Below are positions 18,077 to 26,931 of a stretch of DNA of 64,000 nt, in pieces. Location of the stretch: positions 22,850-86,849 of the forward strand of contig NZ_SPQG01000006.1 in assembly GCF_004944975.1 (NCBI RefSeq), read 5' to 3'. The notes below the pieces were generated by a model, which did not search any database, was not told where the DNA came from, and saw nothing but the letters and a program-made list of their open reading frames with translations. Both the position numbers and the translations under genes were made by a program. How positions within the stretch are numbered: the stretch's first letter is position 1; each line of letters opens with the position of its first letter. The stretch is from Halorhabdus amylolytica (GTDB lineage Archaea > Halobacteriota > Halobacteria > Halobacteriales > Haloarculaceae).

Positions 18077-19627
18077 TCACTGCTGATCGAAGCGCGCCTG
18101 GATGAACGGCTGGACGTCCTCGATGTCGCCGAGTCTCGAATCCGAATGGAGGACCGCCTCGGTCTCCTCTAGGGGGACCGAGAGACTGATTTCCTTCGTG
18201 CGACCGTAGCGGCCCTTCGAGACGACGACGGCGTTGACGATTCCGAGCATGTCCAACTCGGAGATGAGATCTGTCACGCGGCGTTGAGTGAGAACATCGG
18301 CGTCGATCTCCTCACAGAGGCGCTTGTAGATATTGTAAACTTCGCCGGTGTTGATGTTGTGCACACCGTTTTGTTCCAGGAGGATGATCGCGAACAGGAC
18401 GAGTTTCGACTGGGTGGGCAACGTGCGAACGACCTCGACGACCCGATCGAGTTCGATCTTCTCCTGGGCCTGACGGACGTGATCCTCGGCGACGAGATCT
18501 GTCTGATCGCGTTCGGCCAGTTCCCCTGCCGTCCTGAGGAGATCGAGTGCACGCCGAGCGTCGCCGTGCTCCTGTGCAGCGAAGGCCGCACACAGGGGGA
18601 TAACGTCCTCGGATAGGGCACCGTCCTTGAACGCCACGTCCGAGCGCGCCTGCAGGATGTCCCGGAGCTGGTTGGCGTCGTACGGAGGGAAGACGATTTC
18701 CTCCTCGCCCAGACTGGATTTCACTCGGGGATCGAGGAAGTCGGTAAACTTCAGGTCGTTAGATATCCCCATGATCGATACCCGTGAGTTCTCGAGTTCG
18801 GAGTTCATCCGGGAGAGATTGTAGAGCGTATCGTCACCGCTCTTCTCGACGAGTTTGTCGATCTCGTCGAGCATGATGACGACGACGCGCTCGGTGTAAT
18901 CCACGGCGTCGAAGAAGGTGTTGTAGACGCGGTCAGTCGGCCAGCCGGTCATCGGCACCTCCTCGAAGTCCTCGCGATCGCTCTCTAAGGATTCGATCCG
19001 AGATTCGACGCCCTCGATCGAAGAGAAGTCCGTATCCCCAAGCACATCCGGATCGGATTCGGCGCGATCGGTGAGTTTCCCCAGTTCGTCGATTCGATCG
19101 TCGATGTGTGCCTCGTTTTGCTCGATGAACTTGTTCGCGAGCTGGGCGAGGACACGATACTGCGTGTCGGTCACTTCACAGTTGATATACTGGACCTCAC
19201 AGGGGACCTCGTACTTCTGGGAGGTACGTTCGAGTTCCTCGCTGACGAACTTCGCGCTTGCGGTCTTGCCGGTCCCTGTCTTGCCGTAGATGAGGATGTT
19301 CGACGGCGTATCCCCGCGGAGGGCAGCGACGAGGATCGTCGCCATGTTGTTGATCTGCTCCTCGCGATGGGGGAGTTTCCGAGGTGTATATGAGGGACGA
19401 AGGACCTCCTTGTTCTCGAAGATAGGTTCCCCGCTCAGGAGGTCATCGAACAACCCCCGCGAGGCCTCGTCCGCTTCCGAATCTTCGTCCTCGAAGACGA
19501 TGTCGTCAAGCAGTTGCCCGTCGCGTTCCCGGTCTGTGAACGACGACGGTCGCTCCGATGGGTCGAGTTCCCACTCGTCGGTCTCTTCCGCGTCAGCATC
19601 GAGGTCAGTTTCGTCCGTATCTTGCAT
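18077..19627 (-). CDS. orc1: Origin recognition protein Orc1/Cdc6 (oriC1-linked initiator)
   Basis: AAA+ initiator that binds ORB boxes and loads MCM, 516 residues from ATG 19627. After an acidic N-terminal tail (~85 residues) come PSYTPRKLPHREEQI, Walker A YGKTGTGKT, Walker B VVVIMLDEIDKL, sensor 1 GISNDLKF and sensor 2 GDARRALDLLRTAGE, then a C-terminal winged helix (TQRRVTDLISELDMLGIVNAVVVSKGRYGRTKEISL). An insertion of about 60 acidic residues before the Walker B is a haloarchaeal feature. Transcription runs away from the AT-rich region that carries inverted ORB boxes, so this is the initiator cognate to the adjacent origin. Confidence 0.97.
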   Translation of the reverse strand: MQDTDETDLDADAEETDEWELDPSERPSSFTDRERDGQLLDDIVFEDEDSEADEASRGLFDDLLSGEPIFENKEVLRPSYTPRKLPHREEQINNMATILVAALRGDTPSNILIYGKTGTGKTASAKFVSEELERTSQKYEVPCEVQYINCEVTDTQYRVLAQLANKFIEQNEAHIDDRIDELGKLTDRAESDPDVLGDTDFSSIEGVESRIESLESDREDFEEVPMTGWPTDRVYNTFFDAVDYTERVVVIMLDEIDKLVEKSGDDTLYNLSRMNSELENSRVSIMGISNDLKFTDFLDPRVKSSLGEEEIVFPPYDANQLRDILQARSDVAFKDGALSEDVIPLCAAFAAQEHGDARRALDLLRTAGELAERDQTDLVAEDHVRQAQEKIELDRVVEVVRTLPTQSKLVLFAIILLEQNGVHNINTGEVYNIYKRLCEEIDADVLTQRRVTDLISELDMLGIVNAVVVSKGRYGRTKEISLSVPLEETEAVLHSDSRLGDIEDVQPFIQARFDQQ

Positions 19628-20060
19628 GTTCGTACGTGCCCCCTTTTTCGGGTGGAGATGCGCCCGCAAATCCGATATTCCGGCCTGAGACAGTCGATAG
19701 CAGCGATATCGAGAGATTTCGGACAAACGGCTGCGTCCAGTTGAACCACAACAACGGGTGGGTGAAAGAGTATTAAAAATTTCGGTTCAGCTGGTCACCC
19801 GTCCGTATCATCCCCACGTTTTGGCTGAACGTCGATCTCGAAGCGGTCTGAACGGAAATGTAGATGATATTGAAGTTTCAGACCCGATAATCCGAGGGTT
19901 ACCAGTTGAAACCAGCAGTTCAGTTGCAACCGACCAGGTTTGGTGAAATCTGCCAGTTCGACACGTTTCCCAGCTCGAAGGGTCGCAGGCGTGACCGCGT
20001 CACAGTCTCGTTGATCCTGTCGATGAGAAACACGGGGCGAACGGGAGTTCCGACAGGATA

Positions 20061-20087
20061 CCCCCACACCCCTTCGTTTCAACTGCA
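20061..20087 (-). other. Origin recognition box (ORB), left copy
   Basis: Minus strand reads GTTGAAACGAAGGGGTGTGG and continues as a G-run. It matches the archaeal ORB consensus (GAAACGAAGGGG core followed by a G-string). Inverted relative to the box at 20490-20521. Confidence 0.85.
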
Positions 20088-20489
20088 ACTCCGCAAAAGA
20101 GTGGTGGGGAATACTTCAGTCGCAAGTCTCCTTCTAGAATCGGTACTTTTATGATATATACGATAAAACCAAAACCGTACTGCAGTAATCTCAATGTAGA
20201 GAGAGAGAGAAGATATAATCTAGGGATTTCTAGACGGATCCGCTCAGGGACGAATCCACTAGCGAAGACGGACGTCAGACGACACTGCTAGTCCGTCTTA
20301 ACCCCGATATCCCCTCTATCTACTTTCTTCCGGATCCACTCTCGTATTCGTTATGAAATTCCATCACACCTTTGGACCCATCAACGCGGGAAATCGAAGA
20401 GTGAATAGAGTAAACCGAAGAGTGGACGGTGTGTCGGAATTCATTCGCCCTGAACGTCGAGATCGTGATCGTGATCTCGTTGTTCGGTG

Positions 20490-20521
20490 GTGTTCCACCT
20501 GAAACGAAGGGGTGGGGGGTG
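20490..20521 (+). other. Origin recognition box (ORB), right copy
   Basis: Plus strand reads TTCCACCTGAAACGAAGGGG followed by TGGGGGGTGG. Same 12-mer core as the left box, opposite orientation, about 430 bp away across the AT-rich segment. Confidence 0.85.
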
Positions 20522-20717
20522 GAGCGCGTCCTCTGGAAGAGAGACAAGGGGCGTTCGAACGCGGTCAAGGAGAGTCATGGCGGATCGGGCTAGTTCTCCG
20601 ATCGACTTCCAATCCCTAATATATCGGTATATTTATATATGTCTGACGTACAGTTAAGTGGATTCGACGTGCTACATCGGTCAGATGCCCCGATTCGCTC
20701 GGGCGCGGGAGGATAGG

Positions 20718-21359
20718 ATGGGACTGCTCACAGAACTCAGAGACAGCATATCACGCGCGGCATCGACCCTGTTTTCCGAACAGGATCCCAAACGGATTGG
20801 AATTTACGGACCACCGAATGCAGGGAAGACGACGCTAGCCAACCGGATCGCCCGGGACTGGACCGGCGACGCAGTCGGCCCCGAGAGTTCGATTCCACAC
20901 GAGACACGGCGTGCCCGTCGCAAGGAGAACGTCGAGATCGAACGCGACGGCAAGTCCGTCCAGATCGACATCGTCGACACGCCCGGGGTGACGACCAAGG
21001 TCGATTACACGGAGTTCCTCGATCACGACATGGAGAAAGACGACGCCGTCCGCCGGTCGCGGGAGGCCACCGAGGGCGTCGCCGAGGCGATGCACTGGCT
21101 ACGGGAGGACGTTGACGGCGTCATCTACGTTCTGGACTCGACGGAAGACCCCTTCACACAGGTCAACACGATGCTGATCGGCATCATCGAGAGCCAGGAC
21201 CTGCCGGTGTTGATCTTCGCCAACAAGATCGACCTCGAAGAATCTAGCGTCAAGCGCATCCGTAACGCCTATCCTCAACACGAGACCGTCCCGCTGTCGG
21301 CGCTTGAGGGTGACAACATGGACGAGGTCTACGACAAGATCGCGGAGTACTTCGGGTGA
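20718..21359 (+). CDS. oapA: Era-like small GTPase OapA/ArvA
   Basis: Small GTPase of 213 residues next to the origin. G1 is GPPNAGKT, G3 is DTPG, G4 is NKID and the G5 region is LSALEG. A short N-terminal helix precedes the G domain. Haloarchaeal orthologues are known as origin-associated protein A and, from vesicle work, as ArvA, a GTPase that drives extracellular vesicle formation. ATG 20718 is preceded by GGAGG at -10, supporting this start over an open frame to 20658. It leads the three-gene oapABC/arvABC operon transcribed away from the origin. Confidence 0.93.
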   Translation: MGLLTELRDSISRAASTLFSEQDPKRIGIYGPPNAGKTTLANRIARDWTGDAVGPESSIPHETRRARRKENVEIERDGKSVQIDIVDTPGVTTKVDYTEFLDHDMEKDDAVRRSREATEGVAEAMHWLREDVDGVIYVLDSTEDPFTQVNTMLIGIIESQDLPVLIFANKIDLEESSVKRIRNAYPQHETVPLSALEGDNMDEVYDKIAEYFG

Positions 21360-21365
21360 TCGAGG

Positions 21366-21752
21366 ATGGCTGAAGCAACGAGTAAACCACGCGATGGCGT
21401 CCAGATCGACCTCATCAGTGCTGAGCGGATGGACGGGCTGGCCAGCATGGAGAAGATCCGGATGATCCTTGATGGCGTCCGGGACGGTAACATCGTCGTC
21501 TTGGAGGAAGGGCTAACCCCTGACGAGGAGTCCCGACTGATCGAGGTGACGATGACCGAGATCAGCCCGGACGAGTTCAACGGGATCGAGATCGAGACCT
21601 ACCCGCGCTCTGAGACTGCCGACCAGAGCTTCCTCGATCGCCTCATGGGCAAGGAATCGACGAAGAAGTTGACGGTGATCGGGCCGGCCAACCAGATCGA
21701 GACGTTACACAAGGACGAAACCCTCATTAGTGCTCTCGTCTCCCGGAAATAA
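21366..21752 (+). CDS. oapB: OapB/ArvB family protein (DUF2073)
   Basis: Small acidic protein of 128 residues, second of the oapABC/arvABC operon, six bases after oapA; its stop overlaps the oapC start (TAATG). Recognisable family segments are GVQIDLISAERMDGLASMEKIRMILDGVRDGNIVVLEEGLTPDEESRLIE and ETYPRSETADQSFLDRLMGKESTKKLTVIGP. No membrane helix. It probably works with the GTPase OapA/ArvA in vesicle formation; this is inferred from orthologues and operon structure. Confidence 0.92.
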   Translation: MAEATSKPRDGVQIDLISAERMDGLASMEKIRMILDGVRDGNIVVLEEGLTPDEESRLIEVTMTEISPDEFNGIEIETYPRSETADQSFLDRLMGKESTKKLTVIGPANQIETLHKDETLISALVSRK

Positions 21753-22537
21753 TGCCCCACCAGTGTACTGACTGCGGGACGACGTTCGCGGACGGCTCGA
21801 CGGAGATGCTGTCGGGCTGTCCCGACTGTGGCGGTAACACCTTCCAGTTTCTCCCGGAAAGTTCGGCAGGCGACTCGAGCCAGTCTTCCGGAGCCGAACC
21901 TGAACCGACCCCCGATTCGGAACCTGCGCCGAGCGTCGACCGGTCGGAACGCCCGTCTCCGGGCGATTCAGTCGCGAAAACGGTCGGTAATGCGGCGAAA
22001 ACTGTCAAGGACATCGTCGGGAGTGATCCCGACGGCCCGGGCACGTCCCCCGAGGCCGCCGATCCACTCGAGCCCTGGCCCGAGGAAGGCCCGGGACCGA
22101 CAGACGATCAGCCGGACGGGACGACCCCGACTGCGGGAGCCGAGTCCACGTCCGCCGATCGACAACGGCGGGCTTCGGCTTCCAGGGCGGAGGACGTGGC
22201 CCAGACCTCCGCGCGATCGGCCGTCGTCGCTCCCGAGGAACTCCCCGAATCGGGAACCGCCGAGATGGCCGCCGGTGCTCCTCCTGCCGATGGCTCTCCG
22301 TCACCGTCCGATTCCCGGGTCGAGGGCTCTGAAACCGAACCGTCGGATAACGACGAAATCGATCGCCCGGGTCTCGAGGAACTCCGGGAGGAACTCAACG
22401 ATCAGTTCGAGTCCATCCGCATCGTCGAACCCGGCCAGTACGAACTCAACCTGATGGAACTTTACGAGCGCGAGGAGTACATCATCGCCCTCCAGGAGGA
22501 TGGGCGCTATCAGATTCAGGTTCCCGAATCCTGGTAA
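21752..22537 (+). CDS. oapC: OapC/ArvC family zinc-ribbon protein
   Basis: Third gene of the operon, 261 residues. The N-terminal zinc ribbon has two CxxC knuckles: MPHQCTDCGTTF and GCPDCGGNTFQFLP. A long disordered acidic/Pro/Ser/Ala region (about 40-205) follows, then a conserved C-terminal domain (LEELREELNDQFESIRIVEPGQYELNLMELYEREEYIIALQEDGRYQIQVPESW). In ArvABC models this protein partners the GTPase. The TAA stop is the first bases of a 29-bp tandem repeat. Confidence 0.9.
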   Translation: MPHQCTDCGTTFADGSTEMLSGCPDCGGNTFQFLPESSAGDSSQSSGAEPEPTPDSEPAPSVDRSERPSPGDSVAKTVGNAAKTVKDIVGSDPDGPGTSPEAADPLEPWPEEGPGPTDDQPDGTTPTAGAESTSADRQRRASASRAEDVAQTSARSAVVAPEELPESGTAEMAAGAPPADGSPSPSDSRVEGSETEPSDNDEIDRPGLEELREELNDQFESIRIVEPGQYELNLMELYEREEYIIALQEDGRYQIQVPESW

Positions 22538-22621
22538 ATCCGCGGACATATTTCCCGGCCGGATAAATCCGCGGACATATTTCCTGGCCGGATAAATCCG
22601 CGGACGTATCGTCCCGGTCTG
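22535..22621. repeat. Three tandem 29-bp repeats at the oapC stop codon
   Basis: Units start at 22535, 22564 and 22593, each beginning TAAATCCGCGGACATAT or a one-base variant. The first TAA is the oapC stop. The third unit is diverged in its second half. They fill the space before the PPC gene, whose start is 48 bp further on. Function unknown. Confidence 0.88.
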
Positions 22622-22669
22622 TTCGTTCGCACAGCAATCCTTATCGGAGTCCCTGCCGTGACCCCGTAC

Positions 22670-23092
22670 ATGCACTATCGGGAAGTCTCAGGCGACCGCG
22701 AGTTCGTCGCCCGTCTGGCCCACGGCGAAGACTGGCGCGCCCAGATAGAGGACTTCGCCGCCAAAGAGGGGATCGAGGCGGCCTTCTTCGTCGGCCTCGG
22801 TGCCGTTCAGGACGCAACCATCTGGTACTACGATCAGGACCGCGAGGAGTACGACGCAGCCGAGTTCGACGAACCCCTGGAGGTCGCGTCCTGTGTCGGT
22901 AACGTCTCACTGCTCGATGACGAGCCGTTCGCGCACACGCACGCGGTCCTCTCGAGACGGGATGGCACTTCCCTCGCGGGTCATCTCGACGCTGCCACGA
23001 CATTTGCCGGTGAACTGTACGTCAGGGCCTTCGAGACGTCCCTCGAACGTCATCACGACGACGAGACCGATCTGGACCTCTGGGAGTTGTAG
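22670..23092 (+). CDS. PPC-domain (DUF296) DNA-binding-like protein
   Basis: Compact 140-residue PPC domain (plants and prokaryotes conserved, DUF296), which forms trimers and in plants accompanies AT-hooks. Diagnostic segments are VARLAHGEDWRAQIEDFAAKEGIEAAFFVGLGAVQDATIWYYD, SCVGNVSLLDDEPFAHTHAVLSRRDG and GHLDAATTFAGELYVRAFE; the HTHAVL and GHL histidines are potential metal ligands. No AT-hook is present. ATG 22670 (MHYREV) is used; a GTG four codons upstream is possible. Lies between oapC and polC on the same strand. Cellular role unknown. Confidence 0.88.
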   Translation: MHYREVSGDREFVARLAHGEDWRAQIEDFAAKEGIEAAFFVGLGAVQDATIWYYDQDREEYDAAEFDEPLEVASCVGNVSLLDDEPFAHTHAVLSRRDGTSLAGHLDAATTFAGELYVRAFETSLERHHDDETDLDLWEL

Positions 23093-23125
23093 ATGCCTGG
23101 GGACATGGATCGTCAGGTGCGATAG

Positions 23126-26100
23126 ATGCGCGAGGCCGACGAACGCTACTTCGAGCGCTTAGAAACCGGGCTCGACGAAGCCCTCGAGGTTGCCCGCACC
23201 GCTCGACAACGCGGTGACGACCCTTCGACCGACGTGGAGATCCCAGTCGCGAAGGACATGGCAGACCGCGTCGAGAACATCCTCGGGATCGATGGCGTCG
23301 CAGAGCGCGTCCGTGATCTCGAAGGTGAGATGTCCCGCGAGGAGGCCGCACTCGCCCTCGTCGAGGACTTCGTCGAGGGATCGGTGGGCGATTACGACAC
23401 GAAAGCGGGCAAGATCGAGGGCGCAGTCCGGACCGCCGTCGCCCTGCTCACCGAGGGCGTCGTCGCGGCCCCGATCGAGGGCATCGATCGCGTCGAAATT
23501 CTCGACAACGACGACGGCACGCAGTTCGTCAACGTCTACTACGCTGGCCCGATCCGCTCGGCCGGTGGGACTGCCCAGGCCCTCTCCGTGCTCGTCGCCG
23601 ACTACGCGCGAACCTTGCTGGACATCGAGGAATACCACGCCCGCAAGGAGGAGATCGGCCGCTACGTCGAGGAGATCGAACTCTACGACGAGGACACCGG
23701 ACTGCAGTACTCGCCGAAGGACAAGGAGACTCGCCACATCGCCGAGCACATGCCGATCATGCTCGACGGCGAAGCCACCGGCGACGAGGAGGTCTCGGGT
23801 TACCGGGATCTCGAACGAGTCGACTCCAACAGTGCCCGCGGCGGGATGTGTCTCGTCATGGCCGAGGGAATCGCCCTCAAGGCCCCAAAGATCCAACGCT
23901 ATACCCGCCAGCTCGAGGAGGTCGAGTGGCCCTGGCTCCAGGACCTCATCGATGGAACGATCGGCGAAGACGACGAAAGCGACGAGGACGCGGTGGACGG
24001 CGATGAGGATGAGTGGGAAGAAGACGGAACTCCAGACGAAACAAAGGGGATTGAAAATCGTGGAGAAAAGAACTCGCCACCACGCGCAGAACCCTCGAAA
24101 AAGTACCTGAGAGACCTTATTGCCGGACGTCCTGTCTTCTCACACCCCAGCGAATCGGGTGGGTTTCGACTGCGGTACGGTCGCGCGCGCAATCACGGTA
24201 ATGCAACCGCCGGCATCCACCCGGCGACGATGCACCTCGTCGACGACTTCCTCGCGACGGGGACCCAGATCAAGACCGAACGTCCCGGGAAAGCAGCCGG
24301 GATCGTCCCAGTCGACACCATCGAGGGACCGACGGTCAGACTCGCCAACGGAGATGTCCGACGGATCGACGACCCGGAGGAAGCGAAGGAAGTCCGCAAC
24401 GGTGTCGAGAAGGTCCTCGACCTGGGCGAGTACCTGGTCAATTACGGCGAGTTCGTCGAGAACAACCACCCGCTCGCCCCCGCGTCCTACACTGTCGAGT
24501 GGTGGCGCCAGGAGTTCGCCGAGACCGACGCGGATGTCCGGGCGATGGCGGACTCCGTGGCGGTCGATCTCGACGATCCCGGCCCGGAGGAGGCTTTGAA
24601 GTGGGCCCGGGAGTACGACGCGCCGCTGCACCCGAAATACACCCACCTCTATCACGACGTGAGCGTCGAAGCGATCGACGTGCTGGCCGATGCGATCGGC
24701 GACGGCGAGGTCATCACCGGGGACGGGGCGGCGATGGCGGGTCGTCAGTCGGCGGACGCCACGACTGGCGATCTCGTTTTGGCGAACGACGATCCCGTTC
24801 GAAAGACCCTCGAATCGCTGCTGGTCGACCATACCCAGACCGACGCTTCGCTCATCGTCCCAGCCTGGCAACCGCTCGTCGAGACACTGGGGTTCGACGA
24901 TGACCTGACGCGTACGTGGACGATCGACGACCTCTCCGAACGGGCCCGAACCTACGACGACGGCGAGAACGCGATCAGGGCCGTCAACGAGATTTCCTCC
25001 TTCGAAGTGCGTGAGCGTGCCCCCACGCGGATCGGCAACCGGATGGGTCGCCCCGAGAAGTCCGAGGAGCGGGAACTCTCGCCTGCCGTCCACACGCTGT
25101 TCCCGATCGGTGAGGCCGGCGGCAACCAGCGTGACGTCGCAAAGGCCGCCGGCCACGCCGACGAGATGGGTGACGCACCCGGCGAGGTCGAACTCGAAGT
25201 CGGCCGTCGCCGCTGTGTCGACTGCGGGACGGACACCTACCGCCCACGGTGTCCGGACTGTGGCGGCGTCACCGAGTCAGTGTACGTCTGCCCGGACTGC
25301 GACCGGGAGGTCGAACCCGACGAGTCCGGGCGGGCAGAGTGTCCGCGCTGTGAGACGCTGGCCTCGCCGACGCGAGAGACCACGATCGACGTGGGTCAGG
25401 AGTACCAGCAGGCCCTGGACGCGGTCGGCGAGCGCGAGGTTGCCTTCGACGTGCTCAAAGGTGTCAAGGGACTTACTTCGAAGGAGAAGACGCCCGAACC
25501 GATGGAGAAGGGAATCCTCCGGGCCAAACACGACGTCAGCGCGTTCAAGGATGGGACGGTCCGCTACGACATGACCGACCTTCCCGTCACGTCGGTTCGA
25601 CCAGCCGAACTCGACGTCACCGTCGAGCAGTTCCGCGAGTTGGGCTACGAAGAAGACATTCGTGGCGATCCGCTCACCCACGACGACCAGCTGGTCGAAC
25701 TCAACGTTCAGGACATCGTCCTCTCGGACGGTGCTGCCGAGCACATGCTCAAGACCGCTGACTTCATCGACGACTTGCTCACCTCTTATTACGGGCTCGA
25801 ACCGTACTACGAACTCGAAGATCGTGACGATCTCGTCGGCGAACTCGTCTTCGGGATGGCGCCACACACCAGCGCGGCGACTGTCGGTCGCGTGGTCGGC
25901 TTCACCTCGGCTGCCGTCGGGTACGCCCATCCGTACTTTCACGCGGCGAAACGTCGGAATTGTGACGGAGATGAAGATTGTGTAATGCTTCTCCTTGATG
26001 GACTTTTGAACTTTAGTATAAAATTCTTGCCAGATCAGCGGGGTGGGAGGATGGACGCGCCCCTGGTCATGTCCTCCCGCATCGATCCCGCAGAGATCGA

Positions 26101-26707
26101 CGACGAGGCCCACAACATCGACATCGTCGAGGAGTATCCCCTGGAACTGTACGAGGCAACCCGGGAGATGGCCCATCCGGAAGACGTCGACGTCACGATT
26201 GCCGAGGATACGCTGGGGACCGACGACGAGTACACGGGGTTCAACCACACCCACGACACCAGCGATATTGCCCTCGGGCCGGATCTCTCAGCCTACAAGA
26301 CCCTCGGTTCGATGGAGGACAAGATGGACGCCCAGCTCGAGATCTCCCGGAAACTCCGGGCGGTCGACGAGAGCGACGTCGCCGAGCGCATCATCGAGTA
26401 TCACTTCCTGCCGGACTTGATCGGCAATCTGCGGGCCTTCTCGCGCCAGGATGTGCGATGTCTGGGGTGCGGCGAGAAGTATCGTCGTGTCCCTCTCACC
26501 GGGGACTGCCGGGAGTGTGGCGGCGACGTCAACCTGACCGTCCACGAGGGCTCGGTCAACAAGTATATCGACACGGCGATCCGTGTCGCCGAGGAGTTCG
26601 GCGCCCGGGAGTACACCAAACAGCGCTTGGAGATCCTCGAACGCTCGATCGAGCGCGTCTTCGAGGACGATACGAGCAAACAGACCGGGATCGCGGATTT
26701 CATGTGA
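23126..26707 (+). CDS. polC: DNA polymerase D large catalytic subunit DP2
   Basis: Catalytic subunit of archaeal PolD, 1193 residues, partner of DP1 at 15162. Conserved segments include YYAGPIRSAGGTAQALSVLVADYAR, SPKDKETRHIAEHMPI, GRPVFSHPSESGGFRLRYGRARNHG, and the catalytic motif RRNCDGDEDCVMLLLDGLLNFS whose aspartates bind metal. Zinc ribbons lie at about 690-750 (CVDCGTDTYRPRCPDCGG...CPDCD...CPRC) and near the C-terminus (CLGCGEKYRRVPLTGDCRECGG). There is no intein, but codons from Asn945 onward for ~80 bp are strikingly AT-rich. An acidic insertion (about 280-310) is halophile-specific. Confidence 0.97.
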   Translation: MREADERYFERLETGLDEALEVARTARQRGDDPSTDVEIPVAKDMADRVENILGIDGVAERVRDLEGEMSREEAALALVEDFVEGSVGDYDTKAGKIEGAVRTAVALLTEGVVAAPIEGIDRVEILDNDDGTQFVNVYYAGPIRSAGGTAQALSVLVADYARTLLDIEEYHARKEEIGRYVEEIELYDEDTGLQYSPKDKETRHIAEHMPIMLDGEATGDEEVSGYRDLERVDSNSARGGMCLVMAEGIALKAPKIQRYTRQLEEVEWPWLQDLIDGTIGEDDESDEDAVDGDEDEWEEDGTPDETKGIENRGEKNSPPRAEPSKKYLRDLIAGRPVFSHPSESGGFRLRYGRARNHGNATAGIHPATMHLVDDFLATGTQIKTERPGKAAGIVPVDTIEGPTVRLANGDVRRIDDPEEAKEVRNGVEKVLDLGEYLVNYGEFVENNHPLAPASYTVEWWRQEFAETDADVRAMADSVAVDLDDPGPEEALKWAREYDAPLHPKYTHLYHDVSVEAIDVLADAIGDGEVITGDGAAMAGRQSADATTGDLVLANDDPVRKTLESLLVDHTQTDASLIVPAWQPLVETLGFDDDLTRTWTIDDLSERARTYDDGENAIRAVNEISSFEVRERAPTRIGNRMGRPEKSEERELSPAVHTLFPIGEAGGNQRDVAKAAGHADEMGDAPGEVELEVGRRRCVDCGTDTYRPRCPDCGGVTESVYVCPDCDREVEPDESGRAECPRCETLASPTRETTIDVGQEYQQALDAVGEREVAFDVLKGVKGLTSKEKTPEPMEKGILRAKHDVSAFKDGTVRYDMTDLPVTSVRPAELDVTVEQFRELGYEEDIRGDPLTHDDQLVELNVQDIVLSDGAAEHMLKTADFIDDLLTSYYGLEPYYELEDRDDLVGELVFGMAPHTSAATVGRVVGFTSAAVGYAHPYFHAAKRRNCDGDEDCVMLLLDGLLNFSIKFLPDQRGGRMDAPLVMSSRIDPAEIDDEAHNIDIVEEYPLELYEATREMAHPEDVDVTIAEDTLGTDDEYTGFNHTHDTSDIALGPDLSAYKTLGSMEDKMDAQLEISRKLRAVDESDVAERIIEYHFLPDLIGNLRAFSRQDVRCLGCGEKYRRVPLTGDCRECGGDVNLTVHEGSVNKYIDTAIRVAEEFGAREYTKQRLEILERSIERVFEDDTSKQTGIADFM

Positions 26708-26725
26708 TGTCTGCGGGGCTGGGAC

Positions 26726-26811
26726 TGATACGGATTGCTCTAACTATTTCACGTGACGACCGCCCGATTGCGGACGGTCGATATGGTAATGACTTAGAGC
26801 AATTCGTATGA
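26726..26811. mobile_element. ~82-bp MITE-like inverted-repeat element, copy B
   Basis: Terminal repeats ATACGGATTGCTCTAA (26728-26743) and TTAGAGCAATTCGTAT (26794-26809) match at 15 of 16 positions. TGA borders both ends (26726-26728 and 26809-26811). An inner hairpin CGACCG/CGGTCG occupies the middle, as in copies A and C, but the internal sequence is diverged. It sits about 20 bp after the polC stop. Confidence 0.7.
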
Positions 26812-26931
26812 GGATCGCCGACGGATTCTTGCCACGCGATCGCGTGGACTGAGATATGTTTCGGTCCGCCGGTATCGTTGGTTCGATCCGCAGGTCGCGT
26901 TGTCGTCGCGGTCGATCGAGGGTGGCCTAGC

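Larger units (their letters stand above)
19628..20717. other. oriC: Replication origin region (oriC1-like) between orc1 and oapA
   Basis: 1.09 kb with no convincing gene between divergent orc1 and oapA. It holds two inverted ORB boxes (20061-20087, 20490-20521) enclosing about 400 bp that includes strongly AT-rich stretches around 20135-20235 (tracts such as TTTTATGATATATACG and AAGATATAATCTAG), suitable as a duplex-unwinding element. The G-rich ends of the two boxes point outward. An AT-rich block AGTATTAAAAATTT at 19770-19783 may be the orc1 promoter; TATATCGGTATATTTATATA at 20620-20639 may be the oapA promoter. Gene context plus ORB boxes matches the main chromosomal origin of Halobacteria. 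Confidence 0.88.

Noticed and set aside
22535..22621. Possible CRISPR array
   Set aside because: Units are directly adjacent with no unique spacers; a tandem repeat rather than a CRISPR.
23126..26707. Intein within polC
   Set aside because: The protein is continuous across both usual insertion motifs with normal length; no splicing or endonuclease blocks.
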